DNA of 64,000 nucleotides from an uncultured Alphaproteobacteria bacterium (lineage in GTDB: Bacteria > Pseudomonadota > Alphaproteobacteria > MPNO01 > UBA2964). The stretch lies in assembly GCA_943787225.1 (NCBI GenBank), contig CALSLP010000001.1:310001-374000 (forward strand), in the 5' to 3' direction. Position numbers and translations under genes: made by a program. A model generated the notes under the pieces. The model saw nothing but the letters and a program-made list of their open reading frames with translations, searched no databases and was not told where the DNA came from. This document shows positions 17,146-26,505 of this stretch, piece after piece. Numbering within the stretch: the stretch's first letter is position 1; the number at the start of each line of letters is the position of its first letter.

Positions 17146-18789
17146 TTAATCCTGCCGGGCCAGTGCTTCCAGTTCCCGAAGCGCCCGACGATCAATTTTC
17201 ATTAAAGTCGTTCGTGGCAGGATATCAACGAAGACCATTTCCTCCGGCACCTTGTAGCCACCAATTTTCCGAACGCCCTCTTTAAGCTCCGTGACCAGCG
17301 CATCATTCACTTCAACGCCAGGCTTTAGAACAATAAAGGCCTTTGGCTTGGTAAGACCTTCGCGATCTTCATAAGACACGACAGCGGCTTCAAGCACCCC
17401 ATCATGCTCGGTAATGGCCGCCTCAACCTCAATCGGCGACACCCATAGGCCTTTGACTTTAAAAACATCGTCGCTGCGGCCGGAGAACCAGAAAAAACCA
17501 TCCTCATCGAATTGCAGCGTATCGCCAGTGCGCGCCCATTCACCAACGAAGGTCTCGCGGCTCTTATCGAGCTTCCGCCAGTAGAAGAAACAGGTCGTCC
17601 GGCTACCGATCCACGCCTCGCCATCAGTATTGGGCTCGGTGACTTCATTGCCATCATCATCCATCAGCTTGACGTCACAACCGAAGACCACCTTGCCAAG
17701 ACTGCCGCGGCGAAACTCTTTGGGCCGGTTAGCAATCCACTCATAGGTAATTTCTGATGATCCAATTGAATCGTGAATTTCAAGACCGAAGAGTTCTTCA
17801 AATTTCTCGAAAACTTCCGGCGGCATTTTTTCAGATGCTGATGTTACCAGCTCTAGAGATGAGAAATCCGGCACTCTCTCCTGCTCAGCAAACAGCAGCA
17901 GGTTTTTGATAATGGTCGGCACCGTAATGAACTTGTTGGGTCTGGTCTTTTCGATAATCGCGACAACATTTTCGGCTGTCGGTGGCAGGCGGGAAATGAC
18001 ACTGGTGGCGCCAAAGTAAAACGGTATCAGCACCGCCGGCCAAATACCGTGCGTGAAATATTTTTTTGACGTCGCATGAACGATGTCGTCCGGCCCATAC
18101 TCCATAAAGGTGCCATGGCGTTCCGGTACCAAGTAGAAATCGTGCGCCAAATGGGTGATGCCCTTGGCAGCGCCTGTCGTGCCGCCTGAATAGAACATAT
18201 ACACGACATCATTGTGATGCAGTGGCACTGGCGCAAAGGTTTGAAACTGCCCCTCCACCATCTCCGCATAAGTCAGGGTATGGCGATCACCAGATTCCGG
18301 TGCGTCACCGATATCATCACCCCGGACAATGACATTCTCTAATGTCCAGGGCATGTCATCAGCAATTTCGGCCAACTTCTCTGACTGTTCGACATCGATA
18401 AACAAAGACTTCGCAGCAGTGTCCTTGAGAAAATAAAGCAGATTGGGCGCTTTATAGGCATCGGAGACAACGACCGGCACGATGCCGGCACGGATGGCAC
18501 CGAACCAGAGAGCGAGATACTCCACGCTATCCGTGCCGAAGAGTAAAATTCGCGAGCCCGCTTCGATTTTGAGAATCTTTAGCCCGTTAGCCGCACGACA
18601 TACCAGGCCGAGAAACTCTTCATAGGTGTAATGATCGTCATCGACGACAAGCGCCGTTGAACCAGATTTTCCGGTCGAAAGATGTTTATCAATAACAATA
18701 GTGGTGGGATTGAAGTACTCCGGAACTTCCGGATCGTTCCAGGCGCGCCACTCTTCGCCAAAGACAATATCTTTATAATCTGTCACCAC
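17146..18789 (-). CDS. AMP-forming acyl-CoA synthetase of the oxalate operon
   Basis: 547-aa adenylating CoA ligase. Motifs: SGGTTGAAKG (P-loop), SIGSSEITYEW (A5), ARTGDTLQFDEDG plus FSGRSDDVFKVKG (A7/A8), and the catalytic Lys531 in TTLMKIDR. Sequence style is closest to benzoate-CoA ligase-like enzymes. It is the last gene of an apparent gntR-oxc-frc-ligase operon, 47 bp behind frc. That context suggests it primes oxalate (or another short diacid or formate) as a CoA ester; a role on an aromatic acid cannot be excluded. The start is GTG 18789 or GTG 18786, with GGGAAAG upstream. Confidence 0.85.
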   Translation of the reverse strand: MVTDYKDIVFGEEWRAWNDPEVPEYFNPTTIVIDKHLSTGKSGSTALVVDDDHYTYEEFLGLVCRAANGLKILKIEAGSRILLFGTDSVEYLALWFGAIRAGIVPVVVSDAYKAPNLLYFLKDTAAKSLFIDVEQSEKLAEIADDMPWTLENVIVRGDDIGDAPESGDRHTLTYAEMVEGQFQTFAPVPLHHNDVVYMFYSGGTTGAAKGITHLAHDFYLVPERHGTFMEYGPDDIVHATSKKYFTHGIWPAVLIPFYFGATSVISRLPPTAENVVAIIEKTRPNKFITVPTIIKNLLLFAEQERVPDFSSLELVTSASEKMPPEVFEKFEELFGLEIHDSIGSSEITYEWIANRPKEFRRGSLGKVVFGCDVKLMDDDGNEVTEPNTDGEAWIGSRTTCFFYWRKLDKSRETFVGEWARTGDTLQFDEDGFFWFSGRSDDVFKVKGLWVSPIEVEAAITEHDGVLEAAVVSYEDREGLTKPKAFIVLKPGVEVNDALVTELKEGVRKIGGYKVPEEMVFVDILPRTTLMKIDRRALRELEALARQD

Positions 18790-18836
18790 GACATCTTTCC
18801 CATTTATCTAACTGCCACCCGAACGCAAGAGAGATA

Positions 18837-20087
18837 CTAAATTGCGCCTTCCTCACGTGCCGCCGCAATCTCATCATCATTGAGTCCGACAACGGTTTTC
18901 AAAATCTCCTCCGTATGCTCGCCGAGCAATGGCGAGCGTTCAACATCGGACGGCGAATCAGAAAGTTTCACTGGATTGCCGACGGTCAAATATTTACCGC
19001 GTTCCGGGTGATCAACTTCGACAATGGTACCGGTATCCCGCAGGGACGGCTCATCTGCCAGCTCTTTCATCGACAGAATGGGCCCGCAGGGAATATTGAG
19101 CGGGTTGCAAAGATTCATGACCTCAAACTTGTCGAGGGTCACCGTCCATTCTTCAATCGCATCAAAGATCGCCTTGATCTTATCGAGACGGGCTTCTGGC
19201 TTGGCGTAGCCTGGATCTTCCTTCCATTCCGGCTTGCCAATCAGATCGCAAATATTCTTCCAAACGGCTGCCTGGGTGATGAAATAGACATAGGCATTGG
19301 GGTCAGTTTCCCAGCCCTTACATTTAAGAATCCAGCCCGGCTGGCCACCGCCGGAATCATTCCCGGCACGCGGCGTTGCCTCACCAAACTCGATGCCCTG
19401 ACCATGCTGGCTATATTCCGTCAACGGGCCGTGGGCGAGCCGTTGCTGATCGCGAAGCTTCACACGTGACAGGTTGAGAACGCCGTCCTGCATCGCACAT
19501 TCAACGCGTTGACCCTTGCCAGACTGCTCACGATGGAAAAGTGCCGTGACAATCCCGAACGCCAAATGGAGGCCTGTACCAGAATCACCAATCTGCGCAC
19601 CGGTCACTACCGGCGGGCCACCGAGAAAACCTGTCGTTGAGGCCGCACCGCCGGTGCACTGGGCAACGTTCTCATAAACTTTGCAATCTTCATATGGACC
19701 CGGACCAAACCCTTTCACAGAGGCGTAGATCATCCGCGGATTGATCTCCTGAATTTTCTCCCACGAAAATCCCATGCGGTCGATGGCCCCCGGCGCAAAA
19801 TTTTCGACCATCACATCGCATTCCTCGATGAGCCTGGTGAAAATCTTCGCCCCGGTCTCCGTCTTGGGGTTCAACGTCACACTCCGCTTATTGTGGTTGA
19901 GCATCGTGAAATACAGGCTGTCGACATCAGGAATATCCCGCAGCTGACCGCGCGTTGCGTCACCAACACCGGGCCGCTCAACCTTGAGCACATCAGCGCC
20001 AAACCAAGCCAGCAACTGCGTGCAGGTTGGACCAGATTGAACATGGGTCATGTCCAGAATTTTAACACCTTCAAGGGCCTTACTCAT
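18837..20087 (-). CDS. frc: Formyl-CoA:oxalate CoA-transferase
   Basis: Class III CoA transferase that moves CoA from formyl-CoA to oxalate. The 416-aa protein tracks Oxalobacter Frc from memory across its length, including [11 protein letters not shown] at the start, the catalytic Asp168 in [10 protein letters not shown], the Gly loop GGGQPGW (246-252), and [11 protein letters not shown] near the end. The Oxc partner is encoded 33 bp upstream. The ribosome binding site AGAGGAACG precedes ATG 20087. Confidence 0.95.
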   Translation of the reverse strand: MSKALEGVKILDMTHVQSGPTCTQLLAWFGADVLKVERPGVGDATRGQLRDIPDVDSLYFTMLNHNKRSVTLNPKTETGAKIFTRLIEECDVMVENFAPGAIDRMGFSWEKIQEINPRMIYASVKGFGPGPYEDCKVYENVAQCTGGAASTTGFLGGPPVVTGAQIGDSGTGLHLAFGIVTALFHREQSGKGQRVECAMQDGVLNLSRVKLRDQQRLAHGPLTEYSQHGQGIEFGEATPRAGNDSGGGQPGWILKCKGWETDPNAYVYFITQAAVWKNICDLIGKPEWKEDPGYAKPEARLDKIKAIFDAIEEWTVTLDKFEVMNLCNPLNIPCGPILSMKELADEPSLRDTGTIVEVDHPERGKYLTVGNPVKLSDSPSDVERSPLLGEHTEEILKTVVGLNDDEIAAAREEGAI

Positions 20088-20120
20088 TATCTCGTTCCTC
20101 TTCTTGAGAGTTAAATTACG

Positions 20121-21833
20121 TTATTTCTTAGCGACGACGCTTTGCGGGTTGAGATTGCCGATACGGCCACTCTCTGTCCCGGCTTCAGCATCAATCACTG
20201 CATTCACTAATGTAGGCTTACCGGAATCCATTGCCGCGTTAACGGCCTGGGCCAGCTCGTCAGGCGATGTGGCATAGAAACCAACGCCGCCAAAGGCTTC
20301 CATCATCTTGTCGTAGCGAGCGTCCTTGACGAAAACCGTTGTGGCAACATCATCGCCAGCAGAATTCTCATCTGTGCCGCGATAGATGCCGCCATTATTA
20401 AAAACCACAACACAAATCGGCAGGTTGTAGCGGCAGATTGTCTCGACCTCCATGCCAGAAAAACCGAAGGCGCTATCGCCTTCAATGGCGAGAACTGGCT
20501 TACCTGTCTCAACAGCAGCGGCTATCGCCGTACCCATGCCAACCCCCATAACACCCCAGGTGCCGACGTCCAGTCGTTTACGGGGCTGATACATATCAAT
20601 AATGCTGCGCGCAAAATCGAGCGTGTTGGCACCTTCATTCACCAGGATGGCATCCGGACGTTCTTTAATGATCGTCCGCAGCGCTCCCAATGCGCCATGG
20701 TAATCCATCGGTACATTATTGTTCTGCAAACGCGGTGCCATACGGGTGACGTTACTATCAACCTTCTCCTTTACCGCACTCGTCCATACCGTCGGCGGTG
20801 CATTCCAGTCTTTACCCATACCCGACAGCAGAGCATCGACGCAGGAGCCAATATCACCGACGACCGGTGCAACGATCTCAACATTGCTGTCCATTTCGCG
20901 GGGCTCAATATCAATATGGATGAATTTCTTCGGATCGGTTCCCCACGCTTTGCCTTTACCATGCGACAAAAGCCAGTTTAGTCGGGCACCAATGAGCATC
21001 ACGACATCAGACTCTTTCAGGACCAAAGAACGCGCCGCGCTGGCTGATTGTGGATGGGTATCAGGCAGCAATCCTTTCGCCATGCTCATTGGTAAATAGG
21101 GAATGCCGCTGGTTTCTACCAGCGCGCGGATTGCGTCATCAGCCTGCGCATAGGCAGCGCCTTTACCGAGGATAATCAGCGGTCGCTCAGCGCCTTTAAG
21201 AACGTCGAGCGCACGCGCTATCGAATCTGGCGCAGGCAGCTGGCGAGGCGCTGCATCAATAACCTTCACCAACGATTTTTCGCCAGCCGCTTCATCCATG
21301 ACCTGACCGAGAAGTTTGGCCGGCAAATCGAGATAGACGCCGCCGGGTCGGCCAGAAACAGCCGCCCGGATCGCCCGTGCAATGCCAATGCCGATATCTT
21401 CTGCATGTAGCACCCGATACGCCGCCTTACAGAGCGGCTTGGCAATTGCCAGCTGATCCATCTCCTCATAATCACCCTGTTGCAGATCAACGATCTCGCG
21501 CTCAGAGGAGCCGCTAATCAGGATCATTGGGAAACAGTTCGTCGTCGCATGGGCCAAGGCCGTCAGTCCATTCAGGAAACCAGGCGCTGAAACGGTCAGG
21601 CAAATCCCTGGCTTTTGCGTTAAGTAGCCAGCAATAGACGCAGCATAACCGGCATTCTGTTCATGCCGGAACGACAACACTCGCATACCGGCCGCCTGCA
21701 TATAGCGACCAAGATCGGTAATCGGAATACCCGGCACGTTATAAATAGTATTGATGTCGTTTAGCTTTAGGGCATCAATGACGAGATGAAATCCGTCGGT
21801 TAGCGCGCCTGTTTCTTCGGTCTCTTCAGCCAT
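20121..21833 (-). CDS. oxc: Oxalyl-CoA decarboxylase
   Basis: ThDP enzyme that converts oxalyl-CoA to formyl-CoA and CO2. The 570-aa protein has the cofactor-activating Glu58 in [13 protein letters not shown], the pyrimidine-domain string [20 protein letters not shown], and the pyrophosphate motif [12 protein letters not shown] ending in NNGG. Extended similarity to Oxalobacter Oxc (for example [11 protein letters not shown] and [11 protein letters not shown]) separates it from acetolactate synthases. It starts 10 bp after the gntR stop with ribosome binding site AGGAAGA, so the two genes are cotranscribed. Confidence 0.96.
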   Translation of the reverse strand: MAEETEETGALTDGFHLVIDALKLNDINTIYNVPGIPITDLGRYMQAAGMRVLSFRHEQNAGYAASIAGYLTQKPGICLTVSAPGFLNGLTALAHATTNCFPMILISGSSEREIVDLQQGDYEEMDQLAIAKPLCKAAYRVLHAEDIGIGIARAIRAAVSGRPGGVYLDLPAKLLGQVMDEAAGEKSLVKVIDAAPRQLPAPDSIARALDVLKGAERPLIILGKGAAYAQADDAIRALVETSGIPYLPMSMAKGLLPDTHPQSASAARSLVLKESDVVMLIGARLNWLLSHGKGKAWGTDPKKFIHIDIEPREMDSNVEIVAPVVGDIGSCVDALLSGMGKDWNAPPTVWTSAVKEKVDSNVTRMAPRLQNNNVPMDYHGALGALRTIIKERPDAILVNEGANTLDFARSIIDMYQPRKRLDVGTWGVMGVGMGTAIAAAVETGKPVLAIEGDSAFGFSGMEVETICRYNLPICVVVFNNGGIYRGTDENSAGDDVATTVFVKDARYDKMMEAFGGVGFYATSPDELAQAVNAAMDSGKPTLVNAVIDAEAGTESGRIGNLNPQSVVAKK

Positions 21834-21843
21834 GGTCTTCTTC

Positions 21844-22533
21844 CTAATCCAGATAATCTACGTGTTGTTCAACATGAGCGGCGAGATCCAACGTGTGTTG
21901 CCGAACCAGCCTCTCTGCCAAGTCAGTATCGCGGCGCTCCAGCGCCTCAATGATATTCATATGGTCAATGATCGATCGGCTGGCGCGATTGTTTTCGCCT
22001 ATCGTGCGGACCCGGATCGAGCGCATATGAATGAATAGGGTTTCTGTTAGCGTGTTCAGCAACTCACTTTTGCTGAGCTTCAGGATCGCCTGGTGAAACT
22101 CAATATTTGTTCCCGAATATTCATCGATATTCGCCTGCGGTTTTTCGCTCTCGAAGGTCGCAAACATTTTGCGCAAGGCCGAAATTTCTTCATCGGCGGC
22201 ATTCTGGGTAATCAAACGTGCCGCCATACTTTCAAGCGCCGCCCAGACTGTGATCATCTCAAGAATTTCTGTCTTGGTCTTACGTACCACAAAAACGCCA
22301 CGCCGGGGGACAACCCTCACAAGGCCTTCCTGCGCCAGCCGTGCCAAAGCCTCGCGGACCGGTGTTCGACTAACGCCCAAATCTTCCGACAGTTGCCGTT
22401 CATCAAGCCGTGGTTCGTCGGCACCCTCATAGATATTGATGGTGGCAATCGTCTCTTTCAGCGCTTCATAGGTACGATCCTTGAGGCTGAAATTAACGTC
22501 TATCGGCTGAAGATCCAGTCTTACCGTCGCCAC
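21844..22533 (-). CDS. GntR-family regulator (FCD subfamily) of the oxalate operon
   Basis: 229 aa. The N-terminal winged helix-turn-helix contains [22 protein letters not shown], here summarised by its SRTPVREAL core, and the wing [13 protein letters not shown]. The C-terminal FCD ligand domain has the metal/effector His pattern (NIEFHQAIL, then [10 protein letters not shown]). It starts at GTG 22533 and heads the oxc-frc-ligase operon. A perfect palindrome 34 bp upstream is the likely operator, so it probably autoregulates and responds to oxalate or a CoA ester. Confidence 0.9.
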   Translation of the reverse strand: MATVRLDLQPIDVNFSLKDRTYEALKETIATINIYEGADEPRLDERQLSEDLGVSRTPVREALARLAQEGLVRVVPRRGVFVVRKTKTEILEMITVWAALESMAARLITQNAADEEISALRKMFATFESEKPQANIDEYSGTNIEFHQAILKLSKSELLNTLTETLFIHMRSIRVRTIGENNRASRSIIDHMNIIEALERRDTDLAERLVRQHTLDLAAHVEQHVDYLD

Positions 22534-22566
22534 GGAGGTTCTCTCGTCAGTTATGAATAGTTAAAC

Positions 22567-22580
22567 TGTGGTATACCACA
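22567..22580. promoter_or_regulatory. Operator palindrome TGTGGTATACCACA
   Basis: A 14-bp perfect palindrome 34 bp before the gntR start. Its core TGGTATACCA matches the TNGTNNNACNA pattern used by FadR/FCD regulators. A partial copy (ACCATA) follows at 22582-22587. Confidence 0.7.
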
Positions 22581-22621
22581 TACCATAGCAAATCCGGCCT
22601 TACCAGATGGACTCATGGCAG

Positions 22622-22652
22622 AAAAAAACCGCGGCGGAATACCGCCACGGCT
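22622..22652 (-). terminator. Rho-independent terminator
   Basis: Stem CCGTGGCGG/CCGCCGCGG (minus strand, one G-U pair) with loop TATT, followed by a T run (A7 at 22622-22628). It ends the transcript of the tectonin-repeat gene. Confidence 0.85.
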
Positions 22653-22705
22653 TAATTTTCTCAATTTAGACGCTCCCTCCAATAAAGGCAGACGCCAAGT
22701 TCGGT

Positions 22706-25700
22706 TTATTTCATGACAAAGATTTTGTTGCCGGTGTTGATACCAACCGGACGGCCCTTCGGACCAACAGCGATGTTGGCAAGTCCACCGCTATATTTTT
22801 TCCAGCGATTCTTGATCAGCGTCCAAACCTGGTACCCACCGGTGACCTTCTGGCCACCGACGGCCCAAACATGTCCACCGGCACCCACACCGATATCTTT
22901 GGCTTTCAGTCCCTTTACATCTAACCAACGCTTGCCGTTATACCGGAACACCGCCCCTTTGTTATTGACGATCCAAGCTTTGCCTTTGGGACCCACCGCG
23001 ACACGCGACGCTGATCCTCGGATTTTCTTCCAGCCTTTTCGATCCAGGCGATAGATTCCGAATCCACCAGCTTCCTTTTTACCACCAATGATCCAGACGG
23101 CACCGTTGGCGCCAACACCAATATCGTAGGCTTTGGGACCTTTGATAGGACGCCAAACGCGCCCGTCATGGCTGAATATAGAACCCAGCTTATTGACGAT
23201 CCAGGCGTTGCCCTTGGGGTCAACAGAGATGCGCGTGGCGCTTCCCTTTATCTTCCGCCATTTGCGGTCCCAACGATAGATGCCGTAACCGCCAGGCTGC
23301 TTGTTGGCACCAATGATCCAAAGCTTGCCATTGGCCCCCATACCGGCGTCGGTCGCGGTGCCCTTAAGCTGTGACCATTTACCAGAAACCTTCCAGGGCG
23401 TTGCTTTGCGTTTTTTGAATTTGGAAGCTGATTTCGACGTATCAACCTTAGCAACCACAGCAGCCTTGGCAACTGGAGCAAACTTCTTGGTGAAACCTGC
23501 CGTCGGTTTCGCGGTCGTGGAAACCAGCTGTCCCCAATACCCCAGCAACTCCATGACACCATCTTCGGTCTTCGCGATACGGGAAAGATCCGGGCGATGT
23601 TTTGCCGTCGCAAGGGATGCCAAAAGTTTAGGCCGCGCATTCTGAATTTCAATGACCTGCTCAATGGCCATCTGGGCGATCATCACCGCTGCCGTAATAA
23701 TGATCTGCGGCCCCGCGCTCCCGGCAGCCTTCAACGGACCAGAGGCAGCATGTTTCGCCGCTTCCTTGATCATATGTTTGGTCGCCATGCCAGCAAGCTG
23801 CTTGGTGATCTGCTTTTGCGCAGTGTTGAGAGCCGCCTTCCCCAGCTGTTTGATAGCAAGATCGGCAGCAACCCCGATCGCGGTTTCTGCAGCCGTTTGG
23901 GCGCCCCATTTTGCGAGCAGTTCAGGATCAGAAAATATCTCGGTGTTGGTCAGGACATTTAGACCCAGCGACAGGATATCACCGATGATCGGTATTGCGT
24001 CACCAACCAGCTTGTCAGCCGCTTCGCCCAAGACGTAATCAACAGCGCCCATACCCATGGAATTCGCCATTGCAATAGTCGAGAAATCCGGCGGAACAGT
24101 GCCGTAATCCAACAGCGCAGTCATACCCTTCCCGCGGCTGTCCTTTGTTTTCCAGTAGGCATCTGCCTTAACCCATGCATCGTAGGCATCGAGGGCGTCC
24201 TGGGCCACATGCGACCGCTTGGCGACGATATAATCTTTAAAGGCTTCGACGAGTTCCTTTTCAGCCTTTGTCGCTTTTTTGGGACTACCGATCACCGATA
24301 GCAGACGGAGGAAAACCACTCCTGAGGCAGAGACTGCATCCTGCGGTGCATTGGCAAAGTTGGCCTGCTCGCGCTTGAGCATCTTTGCATATTTCGCCTT
24401 GTCGACCTTGCCCCTTTTGTTCTTGGAAGCCGCTTCCGCAGCTTTCTTGATCGCTTTCTGAATCAGGTCAGGCCGCTCTTTGGTAATATCCAGAAGAACC
24501 TGCTCAGATCCCTTTAGCTTAAAGAAACCGGGCTCTGAATAGGGAATGCTGTACCAGGCCATGGTTTTGGCTTCGCAGGCATTCTTGCCTTTGACACCAG
24601 ACAAGGTCCGGTCGTATCCCGACGGGCAAGTCCAGCAGGTTCCGCTTTTAACTGGTTTGATTCCGCTTTTTCCCTTTAACTCGGGACGCGTGCGGATGTC
24701 TTTCTTGGTTAGACCGATGAAGTCAAAGACCTCGCCAGACGGGCAGGTCAGGTCGGCTTTTTTGGAAGCGTCCTTATATTCAAATCCGCCACCTTTCTCG
24801 CAGGCTTTGTTGCCGTGGACAGCGAAAACGGTACGATCCCAGCCTTTTTTGCAGGACCAGCAGGTGCCACCAGCGCCAACTTTGCGACCCTTGTCATTTT
24901 TCTGATAAAGCCGGTCCTTGAATTCACCGGCACTGCAAATCGCCTGTTTGACGAGTGTTGCCGTCTTGATTTTTTCCTTTATCAGCTTGGAGCAGGCACG
25001 GGCGTGATTAACGGCGTAACCTGTGCGTTTGTACCCGCTGGCGCAGCTGTGACATTTACCCCACTTTGCGTCCCAGAACTGTCCCTTAGGGCAATCCGTT
25101 TTGAAAATGCCGGTTGCCTTTTTATGGGTATTGATTTTCTTAAAAGCCTCTTTTGCAGGGACAAAGCAGGCGTTTTTTGAGCGTATGGAAGCGGCGGAGC
25201 GTTTGTATCCTTTTGGACATGACCAGCATTCGCCGTCGCGTGCCGGATCATAGAAAGAACCCTTCGGACAGACCGGGCCGCCGAAAGCCGCTTTGCCAAA
25301 CTCGCCACGAATTTTCTTGTTTGCTTTCGCGCAAGCTTTCGCAGAATCGACGGAGAAGATCGTACGCTTAAAGCCTCTGGGACATGACCAGCACTGCCAT
25401 TTGCCGATATCAAAAAACTGCCACTGGGACATTTACCAAGCGCTGCCTTGCTATATTTAGCGGCGACCTTGCCGCAGCGGGGCTGCGGTTTGCCATTTAC
25501 GATACCACCGCAAATCGGACGGCTTTTCTCCTGCTTTTTAGCCGAGACGATTTCTATTTTTGTGTTGCGCGTCGCGGGAATGGGCGAAATTGTCAGTTTC
25601 GTATCCAGTTTAATCGTGTTGCTCTGAATAACGCTGATGTCACTCGACTTAATTTCAATAGTCGAATTTTGCGCCTGCGACGGGCTGCCGACGACAAAAG

Positions 25701-25764
25701 CTAAAACCGGAAATACAACAAAAATAGAGAACAGTAACTGATACAAACTTTTGGCAACGCGCAT
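22706..25764 (-). CDS. Large secreted Cys-rich and tectonin-repeat protein, read across a -1 slip site
   Basis: Two overlapping frames make one architecture. The first (from 25764, MRVAKSLYQLLF; ATG 25800 also possible) gives a signal peptide ending PSQAQ and reads to KCPSGSF. The second continues FFDIGKWQCWSCPRGFKR. One more T in the T6 run (A6 at 25412-25417) joins them into about 1019 aa; the site reads T TTT TTG in the zero frame. After the signal come about six repeats of the form CPxGxFxDxxxGxCWSCPxGYxR, each with four Cys. A helical, hydrophobic middle follows (about residues 560-720). The last 230 residues form four to five tectonin-type beta-propeller repeats (for example GANGKLWIIG and GPKGKAWIVN). 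Tectonin propellers often bind glycans. Family unknown. Confidence 0.7.
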
Positions 25765-25911
25765 CACATTCCTCACAGGTACAAACCAGCAATTGGACAC
25801 AATTAAGCAGAAATTGTGTTCTTAATGTGACGGTCTATATGATTTTAAGTAGATCGCAACCCGATACCTGGCTGATTTTAGCGAACATTTTTGTTTTCTG
25901 CTGCTGGTGGC

Positions 25912-26505
25912 CTATTTAACTGCCTCGAGATTAAGGCTCATCAAACGGCCGTTTTCCTTATCCATATGGGGCAGATGGGCTTGCGAATAGTCATCCACTT
26001 CTGAATGTTCCGTATTGCGCCAATCCCAACGCCGCACTTCTGAGAAGCCTGCTTGAAGCAACAGACCAGACAAAAGCGGCGCATCAAAGATCATATGATG
26101 GAAATCCGTGTCGTCACGCTGGCCGCCGGACACCAGCCCGACGAGACCTGACAACCCATCCTTGAGCCCCTGCTCGTAATAGATTGCTGCGCAGGCTACA
26201 AAATCAGGGACCGACAGGCGCAAGATGCCGCCCGCCTGCAAGACGCGACACCATTCCTGCAACACATCGACGATCTGGAATCGACCAAAATGTTCCAGAA
26301 CATGACAAGCATAAATCAGCTCAACCGTATTATCGGGAACGAACGACAATGTATCAACAGAACACAGCTGATCGATATGCGGATAGGGTTGGATATCAAC
26401 ATGACAAAAACCCGGGATAAATTTCTGACCGCACCCAAGATGCAGGCGCAGCATATTTGGTGTTACGTCGACACTGCTTTCGGACCGCGGAAAAGAGTCA
26501 GCCAT
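25912..26505 (-). CDS. SAM-dependent methyltransferase, class I
   Basis: 197 aa. The SAM motif I is LHLGCGQKFIPGF. Motif II is HVDIQPYPHID, and post-I motifs YACHVLEHF and LQAGGILRLSVPDF follow. This layout (HLGCG...CHVLEH) is common in small methyltransferases of polysaccharide and glycan loci. Its start overlaps the end of the GT41 gene by 8 bp, so the two are translationally coupled. It may methylate the same glycan or glycoprotein, but no substrate is known. Confidence 0.85.
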   Translation of the reverse strand: MADSFPRSESSVDVTPNMLRLHLGCGQKFIPGFCHVDIQPYPHIDQLCSVDTLSFVPDNTVELIYACHVLEHFGRFQIVDVLQEWCRVLQAGGILRLSVPDFVACAAIYYEQGLKDGLSGLVGLVSGGQRDDTDFHHMIFDAPLLSGLLLQAGFSEVRRWDWRNTEHSEVDDYSQAHLPHMDKENGRLMSLNLEAVK

